Part shown: positions 1 to 8,215 of the stretch, piece after piece | Numbering within the stretch: position 1 is the first letter of the stretch | Layout: the number at the start of each line of letters is the position of its first letter | DNA from: a bacterium | GTDB lineage: Bacteria; Bacillota; Bacilli; Lactobacillales; Streptococcaceae | NCBI GenBank assembly: GCA_905221455.1 | Contig: CAJNDF010000007.1 | Coordinates: 1 to 64,000 of the forward strand | DNA: 64,000 bases | Reading direction: 5' to 3' | Program-made: the position numbers and the translations under genes | The notes under the pieces: model-generated | What the model saw: the letters and a program-made list of their open reading frames with translations, nothing else | What the model was told of the DNA's origin: nothing | The model's database searches: none

Positions 1-5
1 TACCA

Positions 6-77
6 TAGTCCGTACGGGATTCGAACCCGTGTTACCGCCGTGAAAAGGCGGTGTCTTAACCCCTTGACCAACGGACC
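6..77 (-). tRNA. tRNA-Glu (anticodon UUC)
   Basis: The reverse strand folds as a complete cloverleaf. The acceptor arm GGTCCGT pairs with ACGGACT, closing on a G-U pair at position 1. The anticodon loop CTTTTCA carries TTC, and the T-arm contains GGTTCGAATCC. CCA is not encoded. It supplies glutamate tRNA, the substrate of the GltX enzyme encoded about 580 bp upstream on the same strand. It has its own promoter at 103-130. Confidence 0.97.
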
Positions 78-102
78 TGAGTTGGTATTTTCAACTCTTA
101 CT

Positions 103-130
103 ATTATACCGGCTTTTTCTTTTTTGTCAA
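103..130 (-). promoter_or_regulatory. promoter of tRNA-Glu
   Basis: The reverse strand carries TTGACA, a 16-bp spacer and TATAAT, ending about 25 bp before the mature tRNA 5' end. Both hexamers are perfect sigma-A matches, as expected for a stable RNA gene. Confidence 0.85.
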
Positions 131-183
131 CATCTTTTTCTAATTTTTTTCATTTTTTTCAAATCGACTTTTTCAACTTATAA

Positions 184-211
184 TAAAAGAGCCAGAATTA
201 AACTGACTCTT
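184..211 (-). terminator. terminator after the cytidine-deaminase-like gene
   Basis: Starting at the stop codon on the reverse strand, AAGAG-CAG pairs with CTG-CTCTT around a short AT-rich loop, followed by a T-rich stretch. It ends the gltX-deaminase unit and separates it from the tRNA. Confidence 0.7.
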
Positions 212-646
212 CTATTGTTCATTAAACTTAGAAGCACGTTCTTCTCCCCACCAATAGGGCATTAGTTCTGCGACTTTCACTGTCTTTCTTCTATTGTAGT
301 CTATCATGAATTCTGCATCTTTATTTTCAGCGTTCAACTCTAAAAGAAATTCTCTGCAAGCTCCACAGGGCATTCCTGAACTTCCACCATAAGGTGGTTT
401 GTCTCGAAAGGCTAAGACTTTTTTAACCTTAGTTTGTCCTGAAAATTGGTACATATTAAAGAGTGCCGCGCGCTCTGCGCAGAGATGGAATACACCACAG
501 GTTCCCTCCATACAGAAACCTGTAAATATTTGTCCATCTTCTGCTTCTACTGCGGCTACAACATGGTTAGCGTAAACAAAATCAGATACTTCATGTGGAT
601 TATATAATTTCTGTGCTTCTTCGTACATCTTTTCCCAGATGTCCAT
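212..646 (-). CDS. cytidine/deoxycytidylate deaminase family protein
   Basis: This 144-residue zinc-dependent deaminase carries the family signatures CAERAALFN (zinc His/Cys plus catalytic Glu region, about residue 57) and PCGACREFL (the two zinc Cys, about residue 94). The size and the single domain fit the small cytidine deaminase / blasticidin-S-deaminase-like group rather than tRNA adenosine deaminase. The likely reaction is deamination of a free (deoxy)cytidine or related nucleoside, but the substrate cannot be read from the sequence. The start has a GAAGGATG ribosome site. It lies 13 bp downstream of gltX and is probably co-transcribed with it, since no promoter is visible in the gap. 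Confidence 0.85.
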   Translation of the reverse strand: MDIWEKMYEEAQKLYNPHEVSDFVYANHVVAAVEAEDGQIFTGFCMEGTCGVFHLCAERAALFNMYQFSGQTKVKKVLAFRDKPPYGGSSGMPCGACREFLLELNAENKDAEFMIDYNRRKTVKVAELMPYWWGEERASKFNEQ

Positions 647-659
647 TATTACATCCTTC

Positions 660-2120
660 TTATTTAGAGATTTCTTTTAACATATTTTCTATATGCTGAA
701 TTGATTTTTCGCGACCTAACAAGAAGATAGTATCTGGCAATTCTGGACCATGCATTTCACCTGAAACAGCAATACGAATTGGCATGAAGAGATTTTTTCC
801 TTTGATACCTGTTTCTTTTTGGACTGCTTTAATTTGTGGGAAGATATTCTCTGTCACAAATTCATCATCTGTCATCGCTTCGAGTTTTGCTTTGAAGGCT
901 TCAAGAACTGTTGGGACGGTTTCACCCGCCATGACTTCGCGCTCTGCTTCGGTCAATTCTGGGAAATCTGAGAAGAAGAGATCTGTCAATGGGATAATCT
1001 CATCTACTGATTTCATTTGTGGTTTATAGAGCTCAACTAATTTTTCAGCCTTGTCAGTCAATCGACCTGCTTCTTCTAGGAATGGTTTTGCCATTTCAAA
1101 GATGGTTTCAAGATCTGCATTCTTGATATAGTCATTGCTCATCCAGTCAAGTTTTTTCTGGTCGAAGGCTGCTGGTGACTTGCTGAGACGGTTTTCATCA
1201 AAGAGTTTAATCAATTCCTCACGAGAGAAGATTTCGTCTTCACCACCTGGGTTCCAACCTAGAAGAGCAATAAAGTTAAAGACTGCTTCTGGAAGGTAAC
1301 CTTTCTTTCGGTAATCTTCGATAAATTGAAGTGTATTAGTATCACGTTTAGATAACTTCTTACCAGTTTCAGAGTTGATGATTAAGGTCATGTGACCAAA
1401 CTCTGGTGCTTCCCAACCAAGCGCTTCATAAACCATAAGCTGTTTTGGTGTATTAGCAATGTGGTCATCTCCACGGATAACGTGAGAGATTTGCATATCG
1501 TGGTCATCGATGACAACGGCAAAGTTGTAAGTTGGGTAACCATCTTTCTTTTGGATGACCCAGTCACCACCAATATTGCCACCTTCAAATTCGATATCGC
1601 CTTTGACCATATCATGCCACTTGTAGATACCTGATTCATTGACAGCCAAACGAACCGTTGGGATGATCCCAGCAGCTTCGCGTTCTGCGATGTAAGCCGC
1701 TTTTTCTTCTTCACTCATACCAAGGTATTCGTTGATGTAGCGTGGTGTTTCACCTGCTGCTTCTTGACGTTCGCGCTCAGCTGCCAATTCTTCTTCTGTA
1801 ACATAAGATTTGTAAGCTTTTCCTTCAGCTAACAGTTGGTCGATGTATTTTTGATACAAGTCCAAACGCTCAGACTGACGGTAGTTTTCATGTGTTTCTG
1901 GACTTTCGTCCCAATCCATACCCAACCAACGAAGGTTTTCAAGCTGTGAACGTTCACCATCTTCGACATGACGTTTACGGTCAGTATCTTCGATACGAAT
2001 AATAAAAGTCCCACCATGATGACGTGCGTAAAGGTAGTTGAACAATGCTGTACGGGCATTTCCGATGTGTAGTAGTCCTGTTGGACTTGGTGCGTAACGT
2101 ACGCGGATATCTTTTGACAT
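660..2120 (-). CDS. gltX: glutamyl-tRNA synthetase
   Basis: This 486-residue class I aminoacyl-tRNA synthetase activates glutamate and charges tRNA-Glu. In low-GC Gram-positives it also usually mischarges tRNA-Gln, which GatCAB then corrects. The HIGH-type motif is [11 protein letters not shown] near residue 12 and the KMSKS-type motif is GKKLSKRD near residue 253. The length is normal for the family and the AGGAGAAAC ribosome site precedes ATG. A strong promoter lies at 2167-2195. No T-box leader is present. The cognate tRNA-Glu gene is downstream on the same strand but separated by a terminator. Confidence 0.97.
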   Translation of the reverse strand: MSKDIRVRYAPSPTGLLHIGNARTALFNYLYARHHGGTFIIRIEDTDRKRHVEDGERSQLENLRWLGMDWDESPETHENYRQSERLDLYQKYIDQLLAEGKAYKSYVTEEELAAERERQEAAGETPRYINEYLGMSEEEKAAYIAEREAAGIIPTVRLAVNESGIYKWHDMVKGDIEFEGGNIGGDWVIQKKDGYPTYNFAVVIDDHDMQISHVIRGDDHIANTPKQLMVYEALGWEAPEFGHMTLIINSETGKKLSKRDTNTLQFIEDYRKKGYLPEAVFNFIALLGWNPGGEDEIFSREELIKLFDENRLSKSPAAFDQKKLDWMSNDYIKNADLETIFEMAKPFLEEAGRLTDKAEKLVELYKPQMKSVDEIIPLTDLFFSDFPELTEAEREVMAGETVPTVLEAFKAKLEAMTDDEFVTENIFPQIKAVQKETGIKGKNLFMPIRIAVSGEMHGPELPDTIFLLGREKSIQHIENMLKEISK

Positions 2121-2166
2121 AGTTTCTCCTATAAAGTCTCTAGGCGTCTGCCTTTTTGCTCTCTAT

Positions 2167-2195
2167 ATTATATCACAAGTCTTGGCTGAGTCCAA
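2167..2195 (-). promoter_or_regulatory. gltX promoter
   Basis: The reverse strand has TTGGAC, a 17-bp spacer and TATAAT. The -10 is extended (TGATATAAT). It sits about 45 bp upstream of the gltX start. Confidence 0.8.
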
Positions 2196-2215
2196 TTTCT
2201 ATGGATAAAGAGAGT

Positions 2216-2241
2216 AAAAAGAGTGGACAAACCACTCTTTT
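2216..2241 (-). terminator. terminator after pgi
   Basis: On the reverse strand AAAGAGTGG pairs with CCACTCTTT around a 5-nt loop and is followed by T-rich sequence, just after the pgi stop codon. Confidence 0.85.
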
Positions 2242-2247
2242 CTTCTA

Positions 2248-3597
2248 TTATAGACGTGCGTTAAGTTCTTTGCTCAATTCTTCAAATCCTGGTTTTCCAA
2301 GAAGGGCAAACATGTTACGTTTGTAAGCTTCAACACCTGGTTGGTCAAATGGGTTGATAGCATTCAAGTAACCTGAAAGGGCGATAGCCAATTCGAAGAA
2401 GTAGATAGTGTAACCAAGAGTGAAAGCGTCTTGCTCTGGAAGAGTTACATACATGTTTGGTACATCACCATCTGTGTGGGCAAGAAGAACACCGTCAGTT
2501 GCTTTTTTGTTTACAAAATCAACGTCTTTTCCTTGAAGGTAACCAAGTCCATCAAGATCTTCTTCCAAAGTAGGGATAATCACGTTCTTACGAGGTTTGT
2601 CAACACGAACAACTGTTTCAAACATGATACGAGTTCCCTCTTGGATAAATTGACCAAGTGAGTGCAAGTCAGTTGAGAAGTTGGCTGAAGTTGGGTAGAT
2701 CCCTTTTTGGTCTTTCCCTTCTGATTCACCAGCCAATTGTTTCCACCATTCTGAGAAGTATTGAAGTGATGGCTCATAGTTTACCAAGATTTCAGTTGCA
2801 TATCCTTTACGGTAAAGGATGTTACGAACTGCTGCGTATTGGTAAGCTTCGTTTTCAGAGATTTTATCTGAAGTGTAGTCTTTGCGAGCTGCGTTAGCAC
2901 CTTCCATAAGGGCTTTGATATCAGCTCCTGATGCTGCAATTGGAAGCAAACCAACTGCTGTCAATACTGAGAAGCGTCCACCGATGTCGTCTGGAACCAC
3001 AAATGTTTCCCAACCGTTAGCATCTGCTTCAACCTTAACAGCACCTTTTTGGCGGTCAGTTGTTGCATAGATACGTTTGTTTGCTTCTTCTTGACCGTAT
3101 TTCTTAACCAAGAGTTCTTTGAAGACACGGAAAGCAATCGCTGGTTCTGTTGTTGTACCTGATTTAGAAATCACGTTTACTGAGAAGTCTTTGTCTGAAA
3201 CATACTCTACCAAGTCAGCAAGGTAAGTAGATGAGATTGAGTTCCCTGCGTAAAGGATTTGTGGAGCCTTGCGTTCTTCTTTTGTTTGCAAGTTAGCAAA
3301 GTGGTGGTTCAAGAAGTCGATTGCTGCTTTGGCACCAAGGTAAGATCCACCGATACCAATCACAACCAAGACATCGCTGTCTGATTTGATTTGCTCAGCA
3401 GCTTTCAAGATACGGTCAAATTCTTCACGGTCGTAGTTTTCAGGAAGGTCCAACCATCCCAAGAAGTCGCTACCAGCACCAGTTCCTTTACGGATCAATT
3501 CATCTGCTGCTGTTACTTGTGATTGCATGTATTCCACTTCATGTGGTGCAACAAATTTGTCTAAAACTTTTGAATAATCAAATTTAATATGTGACAT
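2248..3597 (-). CDS. pgi: glucose-6-phosphate isomerase
   Basis: This 449-residue cytoplasmic enzyme interconverts glucose 6-phosphate and fructose 6-phosphate at the top of glycolysis. It carries the family segments GGSYLGAKA and [10 protein letters not shown], the latter binding the sugar phosphate, and covers the full length of the Gram-positive enzyme. I chose the ATG of MSHIKFDY because a GGAGGAAT ribosome site lies 5 bp before it; the 19 extra codons upstream have no ribosome site. It is monocistronic, with its own promoter and terminator. A sequence very like a MalR operator lies about 40 bp upstream of the -35 element. Confidence 0.96.
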   Translation of the reverse strand: MSHIKFDYSKVLDKFVAPHEVEYMQSQVTAADELIRKGTGAGSDFLGWLDLPENYDREEFDRILKAAEQIKSDSDVLVVIGIGGSYLGAKAAIDFLNHHFANLQTKEERKAPQILYAGNSISSTYLADLVEYVSDKDFSVNVISKSGTTTEPAIAFRVFKELLVKKYGQEEANKRIYATTDRQKGAVKVEADANGWETFVVPDDIGGRFSVLTAVGLLPIAASGADIKALMEGANAARKDYTSDKISENEAYQYAAVRNILYRKGYATEILVNYEPSLQYFSEWWKQLAGESEGKDQKGIYPTSANFSTDLHSLGQFIQEGTRIMFETVVRVDKPRKNVIIPTLEEDLDGLGYLQGKDVDFVNKKATDGVLLAHTDGDVPNMYVTLPEQDAFTLGYTIYFFELAIALSGYLNAINPFDQPGVEAYKRNMFALLGKPGFEELSKELNARL

Positions 3598-3625
3598 GTT
3601 ATTCCTCCAATATTTCTTCTTTTCT

Positions 3626-3654
3626 ATCATAACGCTTACCTTCGTTTTTTTCAA
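3626..3654 (-). promoter_or_regulatory. pgi promoter
   Basis: The reverse strand has TTGAAA, a 17-bp spacer and TATGAT, ending about 28 bp before the pgi start codon. Confidence 0.8.
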
Positions 3655-3690
3655 GTTTTTTTGTCGAATTTCTCCAATTTTTATCAGAAT

Positions 3691-3704
3691 TCAAACGTTT
3701 GCGT
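3691..3704. promoter_or_regulatory. MalR-operator-like / cre-like palindrome upstream of pgi
   Basis: TCAAACGTTTGCGT contains the 10-bp palindrome CAAACGTTTG and matches the malQ operator (ACGCAAACGTTTGCGT) at 13 of the 14 overlapping positions. It lies upstream of the pgi -35 hexamer, so it would sit at an activator or roadblock distance rather than over the promoter. Function is inferred. Confidence 0.45.
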
Positions 3705-3740
3705 AAAAATCCCACATTCCAAAAATTTTGAAATAATAAA

Positions 3741-3769
3741 AGAAAGAACGACTAGATGTTCCAGTCGTT
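3741..3769 (-). terminator. terminator at the end of the glutamine amidotransferase gene
   Basis: On the reverse strand AACGACT pairs with AGTCGTT around a 9-nt loop, followed by CTTTCTTTT. The stem begins in the stop codon. The T tract is interrupted, so termination may be partial. Confidence 0.6.
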
Positions 3770-4457
3770 ACAGTTCATTCAATAAATACTCAAATAATTC
3801 TAAATTGCCATCTTCTTCATTAACCAGAAACTCTGGATGCCACTGCAAACCGATAATGCGGTGTTCGTCGATAGATTCAATCGCTTCGATGGTCTGGTCT
3901 CTCGGATCAATAGCAGTTACACGGAAATTAGGTGCCAAGTCTTTGATACTCTGACGATGGACAGAATTAACCTGACTTTCTTTTCCGAATAACTTAGCCA
4001 CCACGCTTCCTTCCACTGTCTCAATAGAGTGAGATGTTCCGAAAGGTAGTCCTTGCCAGTGACCTTCGATTTCTTGATTGAGGGTTCCACCAAAGGCAAC
4101 ATTGACAAGTTGGACACCGCGGCAGATTGCCATAATTGGTTTATTCTGACGGAGCGCTTCCTTCAAGAGTGCCAATTCAAATTCATCGCGGACCAGATTG
4201 TAATCATCGCTCTCAATGGTCTTTTTCTCTCCATAAAACTGAGGATGGACATTTTGACCGCCTGTCAAAATAAGCTTGTCAATCATTTCCACATAATCGC
4301 GTACAACGGACTCATCGCCAACAGGAATGACTAAAGGGAGACCACCGACTTGACGAATACTCTCTGCAAATCTACAAGATACAGATGAATGAATGTTTTT
4401 GCCTTCTGCGTCTACGGGACATAGATTTGCAGCAACTCCTACAACCGTTCTAGGCAT
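3768..4457 (-). CDS. class-I glutamine amidotransferase-like (C26 gamma-glutamyl hydrolase) protein
   Basis: This 229-residue protein belongs to the peptidase C26 / PuuD-like group. It shows the nucleophile elbow AICRGVQ (Cys about residue 109) and the GLQWHPE segment that provides the catalytic His and Glu. Relatives hydrolyse gamma-glutamyl amide bonds, for example gamma-glutamyl-GABA; the actual substrate is unknown. The ATG of MPRTVVGV was chosen because GAAAGGAGAG lies just upstream; a longer frame reaching back 16 codons lacks such a site. It stands alone between pgi and the patAB operon. A possible promoter (TATGAT with a weak -35) overlaps about 4490-4525. Confidence 0.85.
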   Translation of the reverse strand: MPRTVVGVAANLCPVDAEGKNIHSSVSCRFAESIRQVGGLPLVIPVGDESVVRDYVEMIDKLILTGGQNVHPQFYGEKKTIESDDYNLVRDEFELALLKEALRQNKPIMAICRGVQLVNVAFGGTLNQEIEGHWQGLPFGTSHSIETVEGSVVAKLFGKESQVNSVHRQSIKDLAPNFRVTAIDPRDQTIEAIESIDEHRIIGLQWHPEFLVNEEDGNLELFEYLLNEL

Positions 4458-4563
4458 GATGTCTCTCCTTTCGAATATTAACGATAGTCCTATCATATCA
4501 CTCAAAACGTCTTTTGTCTAATATGTTTTTTTTAAGGCCGTGATAAAAATTTTTTATGGACAA

Positions 4564-4594
4564 GAAAAAGCTGCCCACATAGGACAACTTTTTT
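4564..4594 (-). terminator. terminator of the patAB operon
   Basis: On the reverse strand AAAAAGTTGTCC pairs with GGGCAGCTTTTT, with two G-U pairs, a short loop and a T-rich tail, immediately after the patB stop. Confidence 0.8.
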
Positions 4595-4595
4595 C

Positions 4596-6362
4596 TTATT
4601 CAAAGACAAATTGATTGTGATAGAGTTCTGAGTAGAAGCCACCTAGTTTTAAGAGTTCATGGTGGTTACCGCGTTCAATAACTTCGCCATCTTTAAGAAC
4701 AATAATCTGGCCTGCATTGAGGATGGTCTTCAAACGGTGGGCAATAACGAAACTGGTTCTACCTGCTACAACCGCCTCCATGGCATGCTGAATCTTGCTT
4801 TCTGTCACCGTATCTACGTTTGAAGTGGCTTCATCGAGAATGAGAACTTCTGGATCTGTCATTAGGGTTCGAGCGATGGAAATCAATTGTTTCTGCCCTG
4901 TTGAGAAGATGCTCTGGTCATCATCGATAAGGGTATCGTATTTATCAGGCAAGCTTTCAATATAGTCATGAATATGGGTTGCCCTGGCTGCTGCCTCAAC
5001 CATTTCCTGACTAGCATCTGGCACACCGAAACGGATATTGTCTCGAATCGTTCCGCTAAACAAGACCGAATCTTGCAAGACAATCCCTACCTTGCTTCTG
5101 AGACTATCCAAGTCATAGTCACGAATGTCTTTGCCGTCAAAATAAATACCACCAGCATCAACATCATAAAAGCGATTGATGAGGTTCATAATAGTCGTTT
5201 TCCCTGAACCTGTCGGACCAACAACCGCGGTCATCTGGCCTTTCGGAGCAGAAATGCTGACATCTTTCAAAATAGGTTTATCAGGCAAGTATGAAAAATC
5301 AATGTGACTAATTTCAACACCTTCTTGCAGCTGAATGAAGGTCGGAGCCTTTTCAGGTCGGATTTCTTCCTCAGCATCAAACATTTCCTGAATTCGTTCA
5401 GCCCCAGTAAAGGCTAACTGAAGACTTCCCCAACTAGCTGCAACTTGAATAATAGGCTGGTAGTATTGCTGAGAAAATTGGGCAAACATAACAATCAAAC
5501 CGAGGGCTGTACTTGTTTCAATAGTCTTATCATTTAAAAGTACAGCTGAACCCGCAAAGATGACGATGGCTGTATTAACCAGACTCATCCCATTCATGAC
5601 AGGGAAAAGTATTCCAGAGAACATTCTTCCTTTAAAAGTTGCCTTGCGCACGCGCTCATTTTGTTCAAGAAATCCTGCCATCATATCCTCTTGAATTCCT
5701 TGCACAATGACAGCTTTTTGACCTGAGATACTTTCATCCATATAGGCGTTGAGTTTCCCAACCTCTTTTTGCTGGAGGTTGGTGTACTTACGTGCCATTT
5801 TGACGATGAAAATCAGCATAAGGAAGGCCACTGGTGTGCTGGCTATGGTAATGAGGGCCAGCGTCACATTTCTCGAAAACATGACAAGAATCAGACCAAT
5901 GTATAGAACAATATTGCTCATGACCTGAATCAAGCTCTCGTTAAAGGCTTGGAGAATATTATCCAAATCACTGGTAAAACGAGACAAGATATCGCCATCT
6001 TGTCGGCGGTCAAAGAAAGAAACCGTCAATCGTGCAAGCTTGCCAAAGAGGCCTTTGCGCATCTCATTGGTCGACTCTGCAATCACGCGCGTCATGAGAC
6101 ACATGTATATGACACTGGAGATAAAGAGAACCAAAACCAGCAGACCAAGATTGACCATGATTCCTGATAGGCTTCGCCAAACAAGTTCTGGATTACCATC
6201 TTGATAAGCTTGAACTAAATTAGCTAACTGCGTCACTGCCTGCCCAGAAAAGACCGGAAAGAGGGCTTGGGCAAGAGTCGCTAGAACAATCATCAAAATG
6301 ACAACTACAAATGATAGCTTATAAACTTTAAAATAATTCCAAAAAAATTGAACTGTTTTCAT
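4596..6362 (-). CDS. patB: ABC multidrug exporter half-transporter PatB
   Basis: This 588-residue protein has an N-terminal six-helix exporter membrane domain (about 1-320) and a C-terminal nucleotide-binding domain. Visible motifs are Walker A GPTGSGKTT, Walker B with catalytic Glu (ILDEATSNVD) and the switch His (VIAHRL). The signature is degenerate (STGQKQ instead of LSGGQ). It therefore pairs with PatA to give one good and one weak ATP site. In pneumococcus PatAB exports fluoroquinolones and dyes. ATG of MKTVQFFW is chosen from AAGGAGGAGT just upstream; only 1 bp separates it from the patA stop, so translation is probably coupled. Confidence 0.92.
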   Translation of the reverse strand: MKTVQFFWNYFKVYKLSFVVVILMIVLATLAQALFPVFSGQAVTQLANLVQAYQDGNPELVWRSLSGIMVNLGLLVLVLFISSVIYMCLMTRVIAESTNEMRKGLFGKLARLTVSFFDRRQDGDILSRFTSDLDNILQAFNESLIQVMSNIVLYIGLILVMFSRNVTLALITIASTPVAFLMLIFIVKMARKYTNLQQKEVGKLNAYMDESISGQKAVIVQGIQEDMMAGFLEQNERVRKATFKGRMFSGILFPVMNGMSLVNTAIVIFAGSAVLLNDKTIETSTALGLIVMFAQFSQQYYQPIIQVAASWGSLQLAFTGAERIQEMFDAEEEIRPEKAPTFIQLQEGVEISHIDFSYLPDKPILKDVSISAPKGQMTAVVGPTGSGKTTIMNLINRFYDVDAGGIYFDGKDIRDYDLDSLRSKVGIVLQDSVLFSGTIRDNIRFGVPDASQEMVEAAARATHIHDYIESLPDKYDTLIDDDQSIFSTGQKQLISIARTLMTDPEVLILDEATSNVDTVTESKIQHAMEAVVAGRTSFVIAHRLKTILNAGQIIVLKDGEVIERGNHHELLKLGGFYSELYHNQFVFE

Positions 6363-6363
6363 G

Positions 6364-8070
6364 TTACTCCTCCTTTCCTTTCTGTGTTTCATAGATTTCA
6401 CGGTAAACGGCGTTATTGGCAACCAAATCTGCATGTGTTCCTTGACCAATCAATCGTCCTTGATCCAGAACCAAGATTTTATCCGCATGGACAACCGAAC
6501 TAATCTTTTGCGCGATGATAATGGTTGTCGTCCCCTTCAAGTCCTTGTTCAAAGCTTCCTGAACCAGGCGCTCTGACTTGGCATCTAGGGCTGAGGTCGA
6601 ATCATCAAAAATCAGAATACGCGGATTGCTGACAATTCCACGGGCAATCGACATCCTTTGTTTTTGCCCACCAGAGAAATTGGTTCCCCTTTCCTCAACT
6701 GGACTTTCAAAGGTTTTCTCCATACGATGAATGAATTCACTGGCTTGGGCAATATTAGCTGCGCGCTCCATTTCAAATAGAGTGGCATCTCCCTTACCCT
6801 GTCTTAGATTATCTGCAATCGTTCCACTAAAGAGAATAGCACGTTGGAGAACGATAGAAACTGTTTTACGCAGGGTTCCTTCACTCACTTCTCGAATATC
6901 CTTGTCTCCGATTCTGATAGAGCCCTCCTGTGGGTCAAAGAGACGTGGAATCAATTGAGCCAAGGTTGACTTCCCTGCACCAGTCGCTCCAACTACACCG
7001 ACCATTTGACCAGGTTCGATAGTAAAGCTTACATCTTTCAGCATCGGTTCCTTATCCATTGGATAGGTAAAGGTTACATTTTCAAAGCTAAGACTTCCAA
7101 CCAACTCTTCATCTGGGACATCCTTGAAGGTCATAGCTGGCTCTGCGTCAAGAATTTCTCGAATACGACGCATGGAAATCATGGCACGGCTGACAGAATT
7201 TCCCAAAAATCCAACCATAACAATGGTAAAGATAATCTGGCTCAGGTAATTGACAAAGGAAGCAATGGAACCCACAACAGAAGGATCCGACTGAACCATC
7301 CCCGCAACCAGCCAAATAGAGAGGAAGACTGCTCCGTAACCGACCAACATCATAAAGGGTTCCACTACCGCAAAGGCATAACCAATGTAAAGGTTTTCAC
7401 CAAGAAGCTCGTCTGAGACCTCTGTAAACTTAGCAAACTGCTCTTTTTCTTGGACAAATGACTTGACCACACGAACACCGCGCAGATTTTCCTTGGCAAT
7501 GGCATTGATGCGCTCAAGAAGGGTTTGAAACTTGGCAAAACGAGGACCCATCATCCCCATCATGACAGCAGTCAAACCAAAAATTAAGATCACCATGAGA
7601 ACAATCACCCACCACAGAGATGGTAAAGTTTGAACCGCGAGGATAAACGAACCGATGAACAAGAGGGGAAGCCTGAAAAGAATTTGGAAGGTCATCATGA
7701 CGACGTTCTGAATCTGGTTGATATCGTTGGTCATTCGAACGACTAGATTTCCCGCATTAAATTGTTCAATATTGGCATAAGAAAAGGTTTGGATTTTACG
7801 GAAGGCATCCTCCCGAAGGTCAGATGAAACTCCTTGGGCAATATAGGCTGCAAGGACAACATTGAGCCCACCAGCAACCAGACCGATCAAGGCCACACCG
7901 ATCAACCAAATCCCGATACTATAAATTGCTTCATATTTCCCAGCAAGTAGGGCGTCTAACACTTCCTGCAGATAACGTGGTTGCAGAAGTGAACTAGCAA
8001 CCATCAAGCCCGTCATCAGAAGCGAAGCCAAGGCCTGCCACTTGTAGGTTTTTATTTTCTGAATCAGCAT
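6364..8070 (-). CDS. patA: ABC multidrug exporter half-transporter PatA
   Basis: This 568-residue membrane-plus-ATPase half transporter is the first gene of the operon. Its nucleotide-binding domain has Walker A GATGAGKST and a canonical signature FSGGQKQR. Two catalytic elements are altered: Walker B reads FDDSTS (Asp in place of Glu) and the switch motif reads IIAQKI (Gln in place of His). This is the complement of PatB, as expected for a heterodimeric exporter with one degenerate ATP site. The AAGGAGAAAGT ribosome site precedes ATG. Expression is controlled by a promoter at 8144-8172 and a leader terminator at 8082-8122. Confidence 0.93.
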   Translation of the reverse strand: MLIQKIKTYKWQALASLLMTGLMVASSLLQPRYLQEVLDALLAGKYEAIYSIGIWLIGVALIGLVAGGLNVVLAAYIAQGVSSDLREDAFRKIQTFSYANIEQFNAGNLVVRMTNDINQIQNVVMMTFQILFRLPLLFIGSFILAVQTLPSLWWVIVLMVILIFGLTAVMMGMMGPRFAKFQTLLERINAIAKENLRGVRVVKSFVQEKEQFAKFTEVSDELLGENLYIGYAFAVVEPFMMLVGYGAVFLSIWLVAGMVQSDPSVVGSIASFVNYLSQIIFTIVMVGFLGNSVSRAMISMRRIREILDAEPAMTFKDVPDEELVGSLSFENVTFTYPMDKEPMLKDVSFTIEPGQMVGVVGATGAGKSTLAQLIPRLFDPQEGSIRIGDKDIREVSEGTLRKTVSIVLQRAILFSGTIADNLRQGKGDATLFEMERAANIAQASEFIHRMEKTFESPVEERGTNFSGGQKQRMSIARGIVSNPRILIFDDSTSALDAKSERLVQEALNKDLKGTTTIIIAQKISSVVHADKILVLDQGRLIGQGTHADLVANNAVYREIYETQKGKEE

Positions 8071-8081
8071 ACTTTCTCCTT

Positions 8082-8122
8082 AAAAAATAGACAAAAGGGA
8101 GCGACAATGTGTCAGCTCCTTC
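8082..8122 (-). terminator. patA leader terminator (attenuator)
   Basis: Between the patA promoter and start codon the reverse strand folds AAGGAGCTGACA against TGTCGCTCCCTT with a very small loop, followed by TTTTGTC and a TTTTTT run. It would stop transcripts before patA. Published pneumococcal work describes a transcriptional attenuator in this leader whose disruption raises PatAB and fluoroquinolone resistance. Here it looks intact. Confidence 0.8.
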
Positions 8123-8143
8123 TCATTCTGTTTGTGTGATGCT

Positions 8144-8172
8144 ATTCTAGCAAAAAAGTGGGAACTTGTCAA
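8144..8172 (-). promoter_or_regulatory. patA promoter
   Basis: The reverse strand has a perfect TTGACA, a 17-bp spacer and TAGAAT, upstream of the leader terminator and downstream of the mutS stop. A strong promoter followed by an attenuator is consistent with inducible read-through. Confidence 0.85.
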
Positions 8173-8215
8173 AGAAGTCTCCTTGATATAGCTAGAATGA
8201 CAAGTAATTCATTCT

